From Chloroflexota bacterium (lineage in GTDB: Bacteria > Chloroflexota > Anaerolineae > SpSt-600): a stretch of DNA of 5,360 nucleotides. The notes under the pieces were generated by a model. That model did not search any database. It had not been told where the DNA came from and was given only the letters and a program-made list of their open reading frames with translations. The position numbers and the translations under genes were made by a program. Position 1 is the stretch's first letter; each line of letters starts with the position of its first letter. Shown piece after piece: positions 1-5,360 of the stretch. The stretch spans positions 1 to 5,360 of the forward strand of contig DRAO01000100.1 in assembly GCA_011041825.1 (NCBI GenBank), in the 5' to 3' direction.

Positions 1-715
1 GCCCGCCGTCGTATTCCTCGGAGCCACCACCCAGGGTAGGGACCTGGCCCCACGCCTGGCCGCACGCCTGGGTGTGGGCCTGGCCTCCGACTGCACCAGC
101 TTCGATGTGGACGGCGACGGCAAGCTCCTCATCACCCGTCCCATCTATGCCGGACGGGCCATCCAGACCATCAAGCTCAAGACTTCGCCTCAGATGGCGA
201 CCCTGCGGCCCAACGTCTTCCCGCCCGCCGAGCCTGATGCATCCCGCCAGGCTGAGGTGGAGAAGCTGCCGGTGAGCGTGGGCGAAGTCCGGGCCAAGGT
301 GGTGGACTTCCTCAAGAAAGAGAGCGAGGAAATCGAACTTACCGAGGCCGACATCATCGTCTCCGGTGGGCGTGGCCTAGGCAAGCCCGAAGGCTTCGAG
401 GTCATCCGGGCGCTGGCGAAGGTGCTCGGTGCGGCGGTGGGAGCCTCCCGTGCGGCGGTGGACGCCGGGTGGATTGATCACTCCCACCAGGTGGGCCAGA
501 CCGGCAAGACCGTGAACCCCAAGCTCTACATCGCCTGCGGCATCTCCGGCGCTGCCCAGCACCTGGCCGGTATGCGCACTTCCAAAGTCATCGTCGCCAT
601 CAACAAGGACCCGGAGGCTCCTATCTTCAAAGTGGCCGATTACGGCATCGTGGCGGACCTGTACGATGTGGTGCCTGCGTTGACGAAGGCATTTCAGGAA
701 GTGTTGAAGGAGTAA
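1..715 (+). CDS. etfA: Electron transfer flavoprotein alpha subunit, C-terminal part (5' end outside window)
   Basis: The frame is open from the left edge (first full codon at 2) and ends with TAA at 713-715, giving 237 visible residues. Family members are about 310-330 residues, so roughly 80-90 N-terminal residues lie upstream. ETF is a cytoplasmic heterodimer that carries electrons between acyl-CoA or other dehydrogenases and the quinone pool or another acceptor; the alpha C-terminal domain holds FAD. Visible signs are [17 protein letters not shown] near the left edge, the FAD-domain motif SGGRGLG (visible residues 121-127), the QVGQTGKTV segment, and the ETF-alpha signature [16 protein letters not shown] followed by VIVAIN (about 175-201). 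In that signature the residue before QH is Ala, where Ile or Val is usual. etfB would be expected upstream but is not visible. Whether this is a classical or bifurcating ETF cannot be settled here. The gene is much richer in G+C than the rest of the window, with mostly C- or G-ending codons. Confidence 0.96.
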   Translation, partial: PAVVFLGATTQGRDLAPRLAARLGVGLASDCTSFDVDGDGKLLITRPIYAGRAIQTIKLKTSPQMATLRPNVFPPAEPDASRQAEVEKLPVSVGEVRAKVVDFLKKESEEIELTEADIIVSGGRGLGKPEGFEVIRALAKVLGAAVGASRAAVDAGWIDHSHQVGQTGKTVNPKLYIACGISGAAQHLAGMRTSKVIVAINKDPEAPIFKVADYGIVADLYDVVPALTKAFQEVLKE

Positions 716-720
716 GGGCT

Positions 721-763
721 ATGGCGTTTGAGCGGCGTGATAGCGCTGCTCAAATGCCATTTT
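721..763 (+). terminator. Intrinsic terminator after etfA
   Basis: A 17-bp stem forms between 721-737 and 744-760, with two G-U pairs in RNA and a six-base loop (TGATAG). It begins 5 bases after the etfA stop and is followed by a short T run (760-763, TTTT). This is the form of a rho-independent terminator for the plus strand. The 3' arm lies inside the last codons and stop of the convergent ttuA gene, so the DNA serves both genes. Read on the minus strand, the bases after the stem are ATAGCCCTTA, which is not a good U tract, so termination of the ttuA transcript here would be weaker. Confidence 0.85.
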
Positions 764-1685
764 CCCTTAATTTGTATATCACCCGACAAAAGGCGCAATA
801 TCTTGGGGCAGTAGTAGGCTGACCACATTTCTCACAAGGGTGAAGTTCCGGAGAGGCTTCCTCGCCCATAAAGCAGATTTGCTCGTTTTCCTTGGCCTGG
901 AGGAAAGAGAGGTAAAAGCTTAACTTGCTCCCCGGAGATTGTTCCTCTAATTCATTTAGGAGATTTTTGTAGAGAATAGAGGTGGAGCCCACCGCATAAG
1001 GGCATTCTTCGTAGATGTAATCAATACCTTGCAAGATGGCATAGGCAGCTGTTTCCCTCTCGTACATCCGGCAGAAAGGTTTAACTTTGCGAGCCAGCAT
1101 CGGATGCGTGGAAGGCAGGACAGGGGCCTGACGGGCTAAGTAGCCGGTCTGCCAGCGCAAGGTGTTGCCGAAGAGAACAGCCACCTCATCATCCAGGTTA
1201 TGCCCGGTGGCAATGGCGTAATAGCCTCCTTCGTAAGCCACCCGGTTCATTTCATGGCGCTTAACCAGCCCGCATAGGGCGCAAATCCGCTTTCCCCGGT
1301 GTGATTCCCGGGCCAATTCTGGCACACTCCTCCCATAGAGGGTTTTGATGTCCACGATATGGAGGTGGGCTCCCGGATGCTGAGCCACAAATTTCTCCAC
1401 TTTCTCCAGGGAAATGTCCGAGTAATTCCCCCCTTCTATGCCTAGGTTTATGTACAACCCATCGGCTTTGTAGCCCAAACGTAATAGCACATCCCAAAGC
1501 GAAAGGCTGTCCTTGCCCCCCGATACGGCTACGAGGATTTTGTCTTTTTTCCTGAACATCCGATAGCGCTTGATGGTTTTATCAACTTGACCTATAAACC
1601 ATTCTAAGTAGTGTTTCTGGCACAGGGCCAGCTTATGATGACGCATATTTATTACTGCTTTCTCACCACACTTACGGCATTTCAT
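750..1685 (-). CDS. ttuA: tRNA-5-methyluridine(54) 2-sulfurtransferase TtuA (Ncs6/TtuA family)
   Basis: A PP-loop ATPase that adenylates C2 of ribothymidine-54 in the tRNA T-loop and replaces the oxygen with sulfur from TtuB thiocarboxylate. From the ATG at 1685 it has 311 residues. An N-terminal zinc site has Cys3, Cys6, Cys22 and His25; the PP-loop SGGKDS is at 55-60. Cys135 and Cys138 (CALC) plus Cys228 match the three ligands of the catalytic [4Fe-4S] cluster. TGHNLDDE is at 160-167, and a C-terminal zinc finger uses Cys284/287 and Cys297/300. A TTG at 1703 would add six residues (MGRRRR) but has no ribosome site. The ATG is preceded by two overlapping AAGGAG repeats, and only this start gives the Cys3/6/22-His25 register I recall from Thermus TtuA. 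It follows ttuB by 30 bp and is last in the operon. Archaeal and eukaryotic Ncs6 (wobble U34) is related, but in bacteria MnmA does that job, so TtuA is preferred. Confidence 0.92.
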   Translation of the reverse strand: MKCRKCGEKAVINMRHHKLALCQKHYLEWFIGQVDKTIKRYRMFRKKDKILVAVSGGKDSLSLWDVLLRLGYKADGLYINLGIEGGNYSDISLEKVEKFVAQHPGAHLHIVDIKTLYGRSVPELARESHRGKRICALCGLVKRHEMNRVAYEGGYYAIATGHNLDDEVAVLFGNTLRWQTGYLARQAPVLPSTHPMLARKVKPFCRMYERETAAYAILQGIDYIYEECPYAVGSTSILYKNLLNELEEQSPGSKLSFYLSFLQAKENEQICFMGEEASPELHPCEKCGQPTTAPRYCAFCRVIYKLRENGI

Positions 1686-1700
1686 TCTCCTTCTCCTTCC
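1686..1700 (-). promoter_or_regulatory. Ribosome binding site that fixes the ttuA start
   Basis: Read on the minus strand this is GGAAGGAGAAGGAGA directly before ATG at 1685. The distal AAGGAG (1693-1698) lies 7 bases from the ATG. The upstream TTG at 1703 is itself inside or beside this purine tract and has no Shine-Dalgarno of its own (GATAGCTACAGGCTTGC precedes it). Confidence 0.8.
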
Positions 1701-1715
1701 CAAGCAAGCCTGTAG

Positions 1716-1907
1716 CTATCCTCCCGAAATTACAGCTATCAACTTAACCACATCTCCATCCTTGAGGACTGTATCCTCGGTGATGAGCTTGCCGTCTTTT
1801 ATGGGTAGCACGGCTTCTACCAAGAGCCCTGCTTCTTTGATGGCCTTCTTGACCGTTATCCCGGGTTTTACTTCCCATTCCTTATCCCGATATATTATCT
1901 TCACCAC
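1716..1907 (-). CDS. ttuB: Ubiquitin-like sulfur carrier TtuB (MoaD/ThiS superfamily)
   Basis: A 63-residue beta-grasp protein whose C-terminal thiocarboxylate is the sulfur donor for TtuA. The sequence runs from VKIIYRDKEWEVKPGITV to DGDVVKLIAVISGG: two opening beta strands, a helix (VKKAIKEAGL), a strand containing AVLPIKDGKLI, and the diagnostic di-glycine at the very C-terminus, ready for adenylation without processing. It contains no cysteine. Thermus TtuB is of similar size, as I recall. Starts are tandem GTG codons (1907 and 1904), preceded by a strong GGAGGT at 1916-1921, 8 bases from the first GTG. The first 26 bp overlap the end of the permease gene, which suggests translational coupling. 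ttuA follows immediately and identifies the pathway; alone it could equally be called ThiS or MoaD. A TtuC/MoeB-like E1 enzyme must be encoded elsewhere. In Thermus the homologue is also conjugated to proteins; whether that happens here is unknown. Confidence 0.88.
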   Translation of the reverse strand: MVKIIYRDKEWEVKPGITVKKAIKEAGLLVEAVLPIKDGKLITEDTVLKDGDVVKLIAVISGG

Positions 1908-4191
1908 CTGCGCTTACCTCCACAGGAGCTTCTAAAAGGGCTTCCCGTAGGAATGACCTGATAGGGCTTGTGCGCCTCTTGACAACCATAACGGTTACGG
2001 GGGCTTCTTTGGCAACCCTGGTAGCAATATCCCCTACAAGGATGGTGCGTAGCAGGGATTCACCGCTGGCTCCGATGACTATAAGGTCAAATTCCTTCTC
2101 TTTCGTTACCTTAACTATGGTTTCAGCTATATCCTCCCCTTCTACAATCAGGATTTCCCAGGGGCATTCTATGTGGCTGAAGGCCTGGCGGATGGCCTTT
2201 TCCCCTCGCATCCTCGCAGCGGCATCGGCATTAGGGGGAACCACGTGGAGGCCCACCAGGATGATAGGTTCAGGGTTAACCCGGGCCATATCGCAGGCCA
2301 ATTGAGCCGCCAGGCGGGAATTAGCACCGCCTGCTATGGGAACAAGAATCCGCCGCAGTGGGCGTCGCTTTCGGTATCGGACGATGACCAGGTCAGTAGG
2401 GGGATTGCCTGCAAGCGGGTCAATAACGCTCCCGAAAAGCCTCCCCGCAGTAGTGGTATAACCAGGCCAGCCCAGGACGATGAGGTCACTGGCATTCTCA
2501 GCAGCGGTTTTGCGGATGGCCTCAGGAACACTTCGGCCCAGCCGGATCATAGTATGCACCGGCACATCCAATTCCTTGGCTTCTTGGATAACAGCCTCTA
2601 AGAGGGGACGGCCCTCTTTGAGGAAGAGACGGCCATCATAGAGGGAGAGCTGAGGGGGCACCTTTGCCACGTGCAGGGCCAGCACCTCACCATCGTGGAC
2701 TTTGGCAATGATAGAGCCAATGAGCCCCAGGAGGCGGGCTTGTTGGTGGTTAGCCACTGGCACCAGCACTGAATACCTCTTAGAAAGGAGCACCTCTTCC
2801 AGCAGGACTTCGCTGGGCTTCTCCATAGCTTCCAGCTTTGTGAAGTACCCCCAATAGGCCAGCAATCCAAGGGCTAACCAAGCTAAGATGACATACCAGG
2901 CAGTAGGGCTAAAGCGGAACATATTCACGGCCAGGAAGAGGTTAGCAAGGATGGCCAAGATGGGAGTGAAAGGCATCCACGGCACCTTAAACGCCCGCTT
3001 AAGATCAGGGCGCCTGTTCCTCATCGTCAGGACGGTGATGTTGACGAAGATGAAGAGGAGCAGGAACAATATGTCAGCAGCACTGGCCACATCCTCAATG
3101 GGCAAAGCCCAGGCCATCGCCAGGACGAGGAACCCTGAAATCCAGATGGCCCAATGAGGGGTATGCCGGGTGGGATGCACTTGCCCGAACACCGCAGGTA
3201 GATTACGGTCACGCCCCATTGCGAAGGAAACCCTAGATGATGAGTATATAGTGGCATTGAGAGCTGATGCGGTGGAGGCCAAGCCGCTCAAGAGCAGCAG
3301 AACCCTCCCGTAAGGCATAAATTGCCTGGCAGCTTCCACAACGGCGATTTCCTTCTTCTGCCCCAGATAATCCCACACCGTCATTCCTTCGGGTGGAATC
3401 ACAGCGCCGATGGATACTATGCCCACCAGGATATAGATGACGACCACAATGCCTATGGATATGAATATAGCCCTGGGAATGTTACGTCCTGGGTCTTTCA
3501 CCTCCTCCCCTGATTGGGCGATAATCTCGTAGCCTTCAAAGGCAATGAAGGTAAGGCCCATTGCGGTGAAAACCCCTCTCATCCCCTTGGGGAAGAAATT
3601 ACTGCTGAAGCGGGTGGTCCAGTCGGGTGTACCCAGCATTGCCTTAAAACCGAAGAAAGCAAACAGCAGCAGGATAATCACCTTGGTGGTGGTTATTATG
3701 CTGCCCACAAGGCCTGTTTCAGATGCACCCAGGAAGTTAATGAAGGTGAAAACAAGGATAATTACAGTCATAAAAAAGAGGGTCATCTGATGTACCTCAA
3801 GGCCCAAAGTAGGCAGCCCTGCCATCATCCACAATTCCGTAGCGAAGCGTCCAAACCCCAGCCCATAGAGGCTACAGGCTACGGAGTGGGCAAACCAGCT
3901 TATCCAGCCGCTGAGGAAACCAGGGGTTCCTCCCAACCCCTCTTTAACCCAGAGGTATCCACCGCCTGCCTCGAAGAAGCAGGAGCCCAACTCAGCGTAA
4001 GCCATAGCGGTTAAACTGGTGACCAGGCCATTGAGCAGAAAAGCCAGCACCAAAGCTGGCCCCGCAGCCCCTGCTGCTGAACCAGTCAGCACGAAAATGC
4101 CAGCGCCTATCATTGCCCCAATGCCTATCATCGTGATGTCCGTCAGGCGCAGGTCACGGCTGAGGGTAACCTCAGTACGACCCTGATTCAT
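1882..4191 (-). CDS. Amino acid permease (APC superfamily) fused to two universal stress protein domains
   Basis: A 769-residue inner-membrane protein. Residues about 18-450 form an APC-type transporter with about 12 hydrophobic segments. The TM1 signature IGIGAMIGAGIF is at 22-33, and the loop after TM6, with FIAFEGYEIIAQSGEEVKDP (215-234) and then IPRAI, is typical of amino acid/polyamine permeases. A cytoplasmic tail carries USP domain 1 (about 471-607) and USP domain 2 (about 612-738), which may bind ATP or AMP and modulate transport. Domain 1 has the full nucleotide motif G-x2-G-x9-G-S (Gly574, Gly577, Gly587, Ser588). Domain 2 has Gly707, Gly710 and Gly720, but Asp721 instead of Ser/Thr. 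Substrate is not determinable; cationic or small neutral amino acids are plausible. The ATG has AGGAGG at 4197-4202. The stop overlaps the start of ttuB by 26 bp, so it is the first gene of an operon with ttuB and ttuA. The APC-USP architecture is known from bacteria and archaea. Confidence 0.92.
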   Translation of the reverse strand: MNQGRTEVTLSRDLRLTDITMIGIGAMIGAGIFVLTGSAAGAAGPALVLAFLLNGLVTSLTAMAYAELGSCFFEAGGGYLWVKEGLGGTPGFLSGWISWFAHSVACSLYGLGFGRFATELWMMAGLPTLGLEVHQMTLFFMTVIILVFTFINFLGASETGLVGSIITTTKVIILLLFAFFGFKAMLGTPDWTTRFSSNFFPKGMRGVFTAMGLTFIAFEGYEIIAQSGEEVKDPGRNIPRAIFISIGIVVVIYILVGIVSIGAVIPPEGMTVWDYLGQKKEIAVVEAARQFMPYGRVLLLLSGLASTASALNATIYSSSRVSFAMGRDRNLPAVFGQVHPTRHTPHWAIWISGFLVLAMAWALPIEDVASAADILFLLLFIFVNITVLTMRNRRPDLKRAFKVPWMPFTPILAILANLFLAVNMFRFSPTAWYVILAWLALGLLAYWGYFTKLEAMEKPSEVLLEEVLLSKRYSVLVPVANHQQARLLGLIGSIIAKVHDGEVLALHVAKVPPQLSLYDGRLFLKEGRPLLEAVIQEAKELDVPVHTMIRLGRSVPEAIRKTAAENASDLIVLGWPGYTTTAGRLFGSVIDPLAGNPPTDLVIVRYRKRRPLRRILVPIAGGANSRLAAQLACDMARVNPEPIILVGLHVVPPNADAAARMRGEKAIRQAFSHIECPWEILIVEGEDIAETIVKVTKEKEFDLIVIGASGESLLRTILVGDIATRVAKEAPVTVMVVKRRTSPIRSFLREALLEAPVEVSAGGEDNISG
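1916..1921 (-). promoter_or_regulatory. Ribosome binding site of ttuB inside the permease gene
   Basis: On the minus strand GGAGGT stands 8 bases before the GTG at 1907 and lies within the last codons of the permease. It selects the first GTG of the tandem GTG-GTG and places the two genes in a translationally coupled overlap. Confidence 0.75.
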
Positions 4192-4226
4192 AACGTCCTC
4201 CTAAAGGTCTTGAAAAATGCCCACCC

Positions 4227-4255
4227 ATTATATATTAAACTCTGCCGGTATGCAA
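4227..4255 (-). promoter_or_regulatory. Sigma-70-type promoter for the permease-ttuB-ttuA operon
   Basis: On the minus strand a perfect TATAAT (-10, 4232 down to 4227) lies 17 bases from TTGCAT (-35, 4255 down to 4250), of which only the TTG matches consensus. Transcription would begin near 4220, giving a short leader of about 28 bases before the permease ATG at 4191. The weak -35 suggests either low basal activity or dependence on an activator. Confidence 0.6.
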
Positions 4256-4273
4256 GGTAAATCCTCCCCTTGC
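4252..4273. promoter_or_regulatory. Inverted repeat over the permease -35 box, candidate operator
   Basis: GCAAGG (4252-4257) and CCTTGC (4268-4273) are exact inverted copies separated by 10 bases, a spacing that would put both halves on one face of the helix. The left arm overlaps the -35 box of the minus-strand promoter. Six-base arms can occur by chance, so this is a candidate only. Confidence 0.35.
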
Positions 4274-4288
4274 GTGGATATCGTTTCA

Positions 4289-4304
4289 TCGCTTGACATA
4301 GCGA
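4289..4304. promoter_or_regulatory. Dyad TCGCT-N6-AGCGA over the regulator's -35 box, candidate autoregulatory operator
   Basis: TCGCT (4289-4293) and AGCGA (4300-4304) form a perfect 5-bp inverted repeat around TGACAT, so the whole 16-bp dyad is centred on the TTGACA -35 element of the regulator's own promoter. Size and placement suit a dimeric winged-helix repressor. Binding by the adjacent regulator is inferred from position, not shown. Confidence 0.4.
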
Positions 4305-4321
4305 GCCTCTACTGTTATAAT
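4293..4321 (+). promoter_or_regulatory. Consensus sigma-70 promoter for the regulator and BON genes
   Basis: TTGACA (4293-4298) and TATAAT (4316-4321) match the housekeeping consensus at all 12 positions with the ideal 17-base spacer. Transcription should start near 4328-4330. It faces right, towards the winged-helix regulator, and is divergent from the permease promoter. A promoter this strong would normally need repression, which fits the dyad lying on its -35 box. Confidence 0.85.
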
Positions 4322-4328
4322 ATTTTTC

Positions 4329-4473
4329 GCTTTTTTCGGGATTTCGAAACATCGAGCAACATTCCTTTTAACCGTGGTTGGCGAAGTTGCCCCTTGGCAT
4401 AAACCTCAACGGAGAGAGGGCCGGGGCTTTTAGCCCTGGCCCACTGCTGAGCATTGGGCGGGAGAAGGGGAAA
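4329..4473 (+). promoter_or_regulatory. Long structured 5' leader of the regulator mRNA
   Basis: About 145 bases separate the predicted transcription start from the GTG at 4474. Two folds can be drawn. In the first, CCGTGGTT (4372-4379) pairs with AACC (4402-4405) and ACGG (4409-4412), leaving a TCA bulge, and encloses a small hairpin TGCC-CCTT-GGCA (4388-4399). The second is a strong 11-bp stem, 4418-4428 with 4432-4442, with a three-base loop and one G-U pair. No T run follows the second stem, so it is not a simple terminator. A perfect palindrome TTTCGAAA is at 4342-4349. I could not match the leader to a riboswitch class that I know. If translation instead began at TTG 4378, much of this would be coding. 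Confidence 0.45.
4461..4470 (+). promoter_or_regulatory. Ribosome binding site that supports the GTG start of the regulator
   Basis: GGAGAAGGGG precedes GTG at 4474 with three bases between; GGAG at 4461-4464 is 9 bases from the GTG. The alternative TTG at 4378 is preceded by CCTTTTAACCGTGG, which has no Shine-Dalgarno. Confidence 0.65.
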
Positions 4474-5169
4474 GTGAAGTTAACCCGGAGACAAAGAGAA
4501 TTCCTGAGCAAATTCGTTGACCTGTACCGTGAATTCCAGAAGCCCCTTCACTATACTCAGGTGGCCAGGAGGCTGGGGATAGGCAACGTAACTGCTTATG
4601 AGATGCTACGCCTTTTAGAAGAACGAGGCCTGGTAACCAGAGAGTACGTCATTACCGGGAAGCCTGGTCGTTCCAGTGTGCTCTTCTACCCCAGCCGAGA
4701 GGCTTTCATACTGTTGCGCCAGACCTTATTGGACACCCCCATAGGGCGTGAATGGGAGGAGGCCAGGGCGCAAATTATCAGGACCCTTAAGGAAGCCAGG
4801 GAGAGGGACTTTGAGGGGGTTATGGAACAATTGCTGCGTCACCTCCCGGAGCGGACATCTCCTCTCCTCTTTATGGCTGACCTGATAACAGCGGTTATGC
4901 TAATCCTCCACCGGCTCCGGAAGATGGCTGTGGAACAGGATTTCTTCAAGCAACTCCGAAACCTGGGTCTCCCAGGGGAAAAGGGCCTTAATGCCCTTGC
5001 GGGGCTTATGTTTGGCCTGGCAATGGCTGAGAGGTTCAATTGGTCCCTTTCGCAAGCCCTTTTGCGCTATTCGGTGAAATTCCAGAGCTATCTAGCCGGA
5101 ATGAACAAAGAGGCCAAGGAGGCTCTGGCCGAATTCACCGGAGAGATTATGCAGATAATAGGCATCTAG
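4474..5169 (+). CDS. Winged-helix transcriptional regulator with unassigned helical C-terminal domain
   Basis: From the GTG at 4474 it has 231 residues. Residues 1-75 form a winged helix-turn-helix: an opening helix (TRRQREFLSKFVDLYREF), helix 2 around HYTQVARRLGI (26-36), a recognition helix within GNVTAYEMLRLLEERGLV (37-54), and a wing with GKPGRSSVLFYPS (62-74). This resembles MarR- or DtxR-like DNA-binding domains, but I cannot assign a named family. Residues about 85-231 look entirely helical (LLRQTLL, EARAQIIRTLKEARER, VMEQLLRHL, then hydrophobic helices around 130-150 and 175-187) and probably serve dimerisation or ligand sensing. Only His24-type isolated histidines and no cysteines are present, so a metal site is not obvious. 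An in-frame TTG at 4378 would add 32 residues, low in recognisable structure, without a ribosome site. It is divergent from the permease operon and 40 bp upstream of a BON gene, with no terminator between. It probably controls its own promoter and perhaps the permease operon; this is inference. Confidence 0.75.
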   Translation: MKLTRRQREFLSKFVDLYREFQKPLHYTQVARRLGIGNVTAYEMLRLLEERGLVTREYVITGKPGRSSVLFYPSREAFILLRQTLLDTPIGREWEEARAQIIRTLKEARERDFEGVMEQLLRHLPERTSPLLFMADLITAVMLILHRLRKMAVEQDFFKQLRNLGLPGEKGLNALAGLMFGLAMAERFNWSLSQALLRYSVKFQSYLAGMNKEAKEALAEFTGEIMQIIGI

Positions 5170-5209
5170 CGATGCAGTAAAATGCCAGGTTAAGAAGGGG
5201 AGGTGAAAT

Positions 5210-5360
5210 ATGGCAGGACACAGGAATCCCGACACCATTAGAAATCAGGTAGAAGACCTGCTCTTTTCCTATCCCCCGTTGAGGGAAAGCCATTGCCCGG
5301 TGAGTGTCTCTGTGAGGGATGGGTTGGTGGAGCTTAACGGCATAGTTCGCACTTCTATTA
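5210..5360 (+). CDS. BON-domain protein, N-terminal part (3' end outside window)
   Basis: The frame opens with ATG at 5210, behind GGGGAGGT (5197-5204), and runs off the right edge after 50 full codons. The visible sequence has a helix with IRNQVEDLLFSYPPL, followed by VSVSVRDGLVELNGIVRT. The pattern of alternating hydrophobic residues, DG turn, V-x-L-x-G and V is the hallmark of the BON domain (OsmY and nodulation type), which in known proteins binds phospholipid or other ligands, often in envelope maintenance or osmotic stress. There is no signal peptide at the N-terminus, so this protein appears to begin directly with the domain and may be cytoplasmic; further domains could follow downstream. 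It is 40 bp behind the regulator and probably shares its transcript. Assignment rests on about 50 residues. Confidence 0.7.
   Translation, partial: MAGHRNPDTIRNQVEDLLFSYPPLRESHCPVSVSVRDGLVELNGIVRTSI

Noticed and set aside
1686..1703. TTG start at 1703 for ttuA
   Set aside because: The six added codons (MGRRRR) are the Shine-Dalgarno tract itself, and the ATG gives the zinc-site spacing expected for TtuA.
2173..2601. Open frame of 142 codons on the plus strand opposite the USP domains
   Set aside because: It is a shadow of the conserved USP coding sequence; the product resembles no family.
3514..4014. Open frame of 166 codons on the plus strand opposite the permease
   Set aside because: It lies wholly antisense to conserved membrane segments of the permease, is low in recognisable motifs and has no ribosome site or promoter that I can see.
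4372..4442. Known riboswitch (fluoride, ZTP or manganese class) in the leader
   Set aside because: Short likenesses exist, such as GGC-ATAAACC, but the conserved cores of these classes as I know them are not present.
4378..4473. N-terminal extension of the regulator from TTG at 4378
   Set aside because: There is no ribosome site before the TTG, the added 32 residues show no helix-turn-helix content, and GTG 4474 has a purine-rich ribosome site and begins directly at the domain.
5161..5186. Terminator between the regulator and the BON gene
   Set aside because: GCATC-TAGC-GATGC and GGCAT...ATGCC can pair, but the stems are only 5 bp, compete with each other and have no T run, so read-through is more likely.
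1..5360. CRISPR array, insertion sequence, tRNA/rRNA or prophage remains
   Set aside because: No direct repeat series, transposase-like protein, terminal inverted repeats or tRNA-like fold was seen; the bases are accounted for by ordinary genes and one control region.

Overview
The window looks like chromosomal DNA from a bacterium with classical sigma-70 promoters and strong Shine-Dalgarno sites. Coding is dense, most starts are GTG or ATG, and the lineage is probably thermophilic. The hint of thermophily is a ttuA/ttuB pair: TtuA makes the heat-stabilising 2-thiolation of ribothymidine-54 in tRNA, using the ubiquitin-like carrier TtuB. Affiliation is uncertain; Chloroflexota or a thermophilic Firmicute would both fit, and I cannot decide from this sequence. 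No phage, IS, CRISPR, tRNA or rRNA is visible.

Layout. (1) Positions 1-715, plus strand: the 3' three quarters of etfA, the alpha subunit of electron transfer flavoprotein. It is GC-rich and ends in a strong intrinsic terminator (721-763). (2) Positions 750-4191, minus strand: a three-gene unit transcribed from right to left. It comprises a 769-residue fusion of an amino acid permease (APC superfamily) with two universal stress protein (USP) domains, then ttuB, which overlaps the permease gene by 26 bp, then ttuA, 30 bp further on. (3) Positions 4192-4473: a divergent control region. It holds a near-perfect sigma-70 promoter on the plus strand (TTGACA-N17-TATAAT), a weaker one on the minus strand (TTGCAT-N17-TATAAT), two inverted repeats each lying on a -35 box, and a long structured 5' leader. 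(4) Positions 4474-5169, plus strand: a winged-helix regulator with an unfamiliar all-helical C-terminal domain. (5) From 5210 to the window edge, plus strand: the start of a BON-domain protein, probably co-transcribed with the regulator.

How the parts fit. TtuB and TtuA are the sulfur carrier and the tRNA sulfurtransferase of one pathway. Their activating enzyme (TtuC-like) and the cysteine desulfurase are not in the window. Their coupling to a permease with cytoplasmic USP domains, opposite a regulator with a candidate autoregulatory operator, suggests a stress- or nutrient-linked control unit, but that link is inference. The etfA segment differs clearly in base composition and is convergent, so it is probably functionally separate.

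I did not find a clearly new system. The most unusual items are the permease-USP/ttuB/ttuA coupling, the structured leader, and the regulator with an unassigned sensor domain next to a BON gene.
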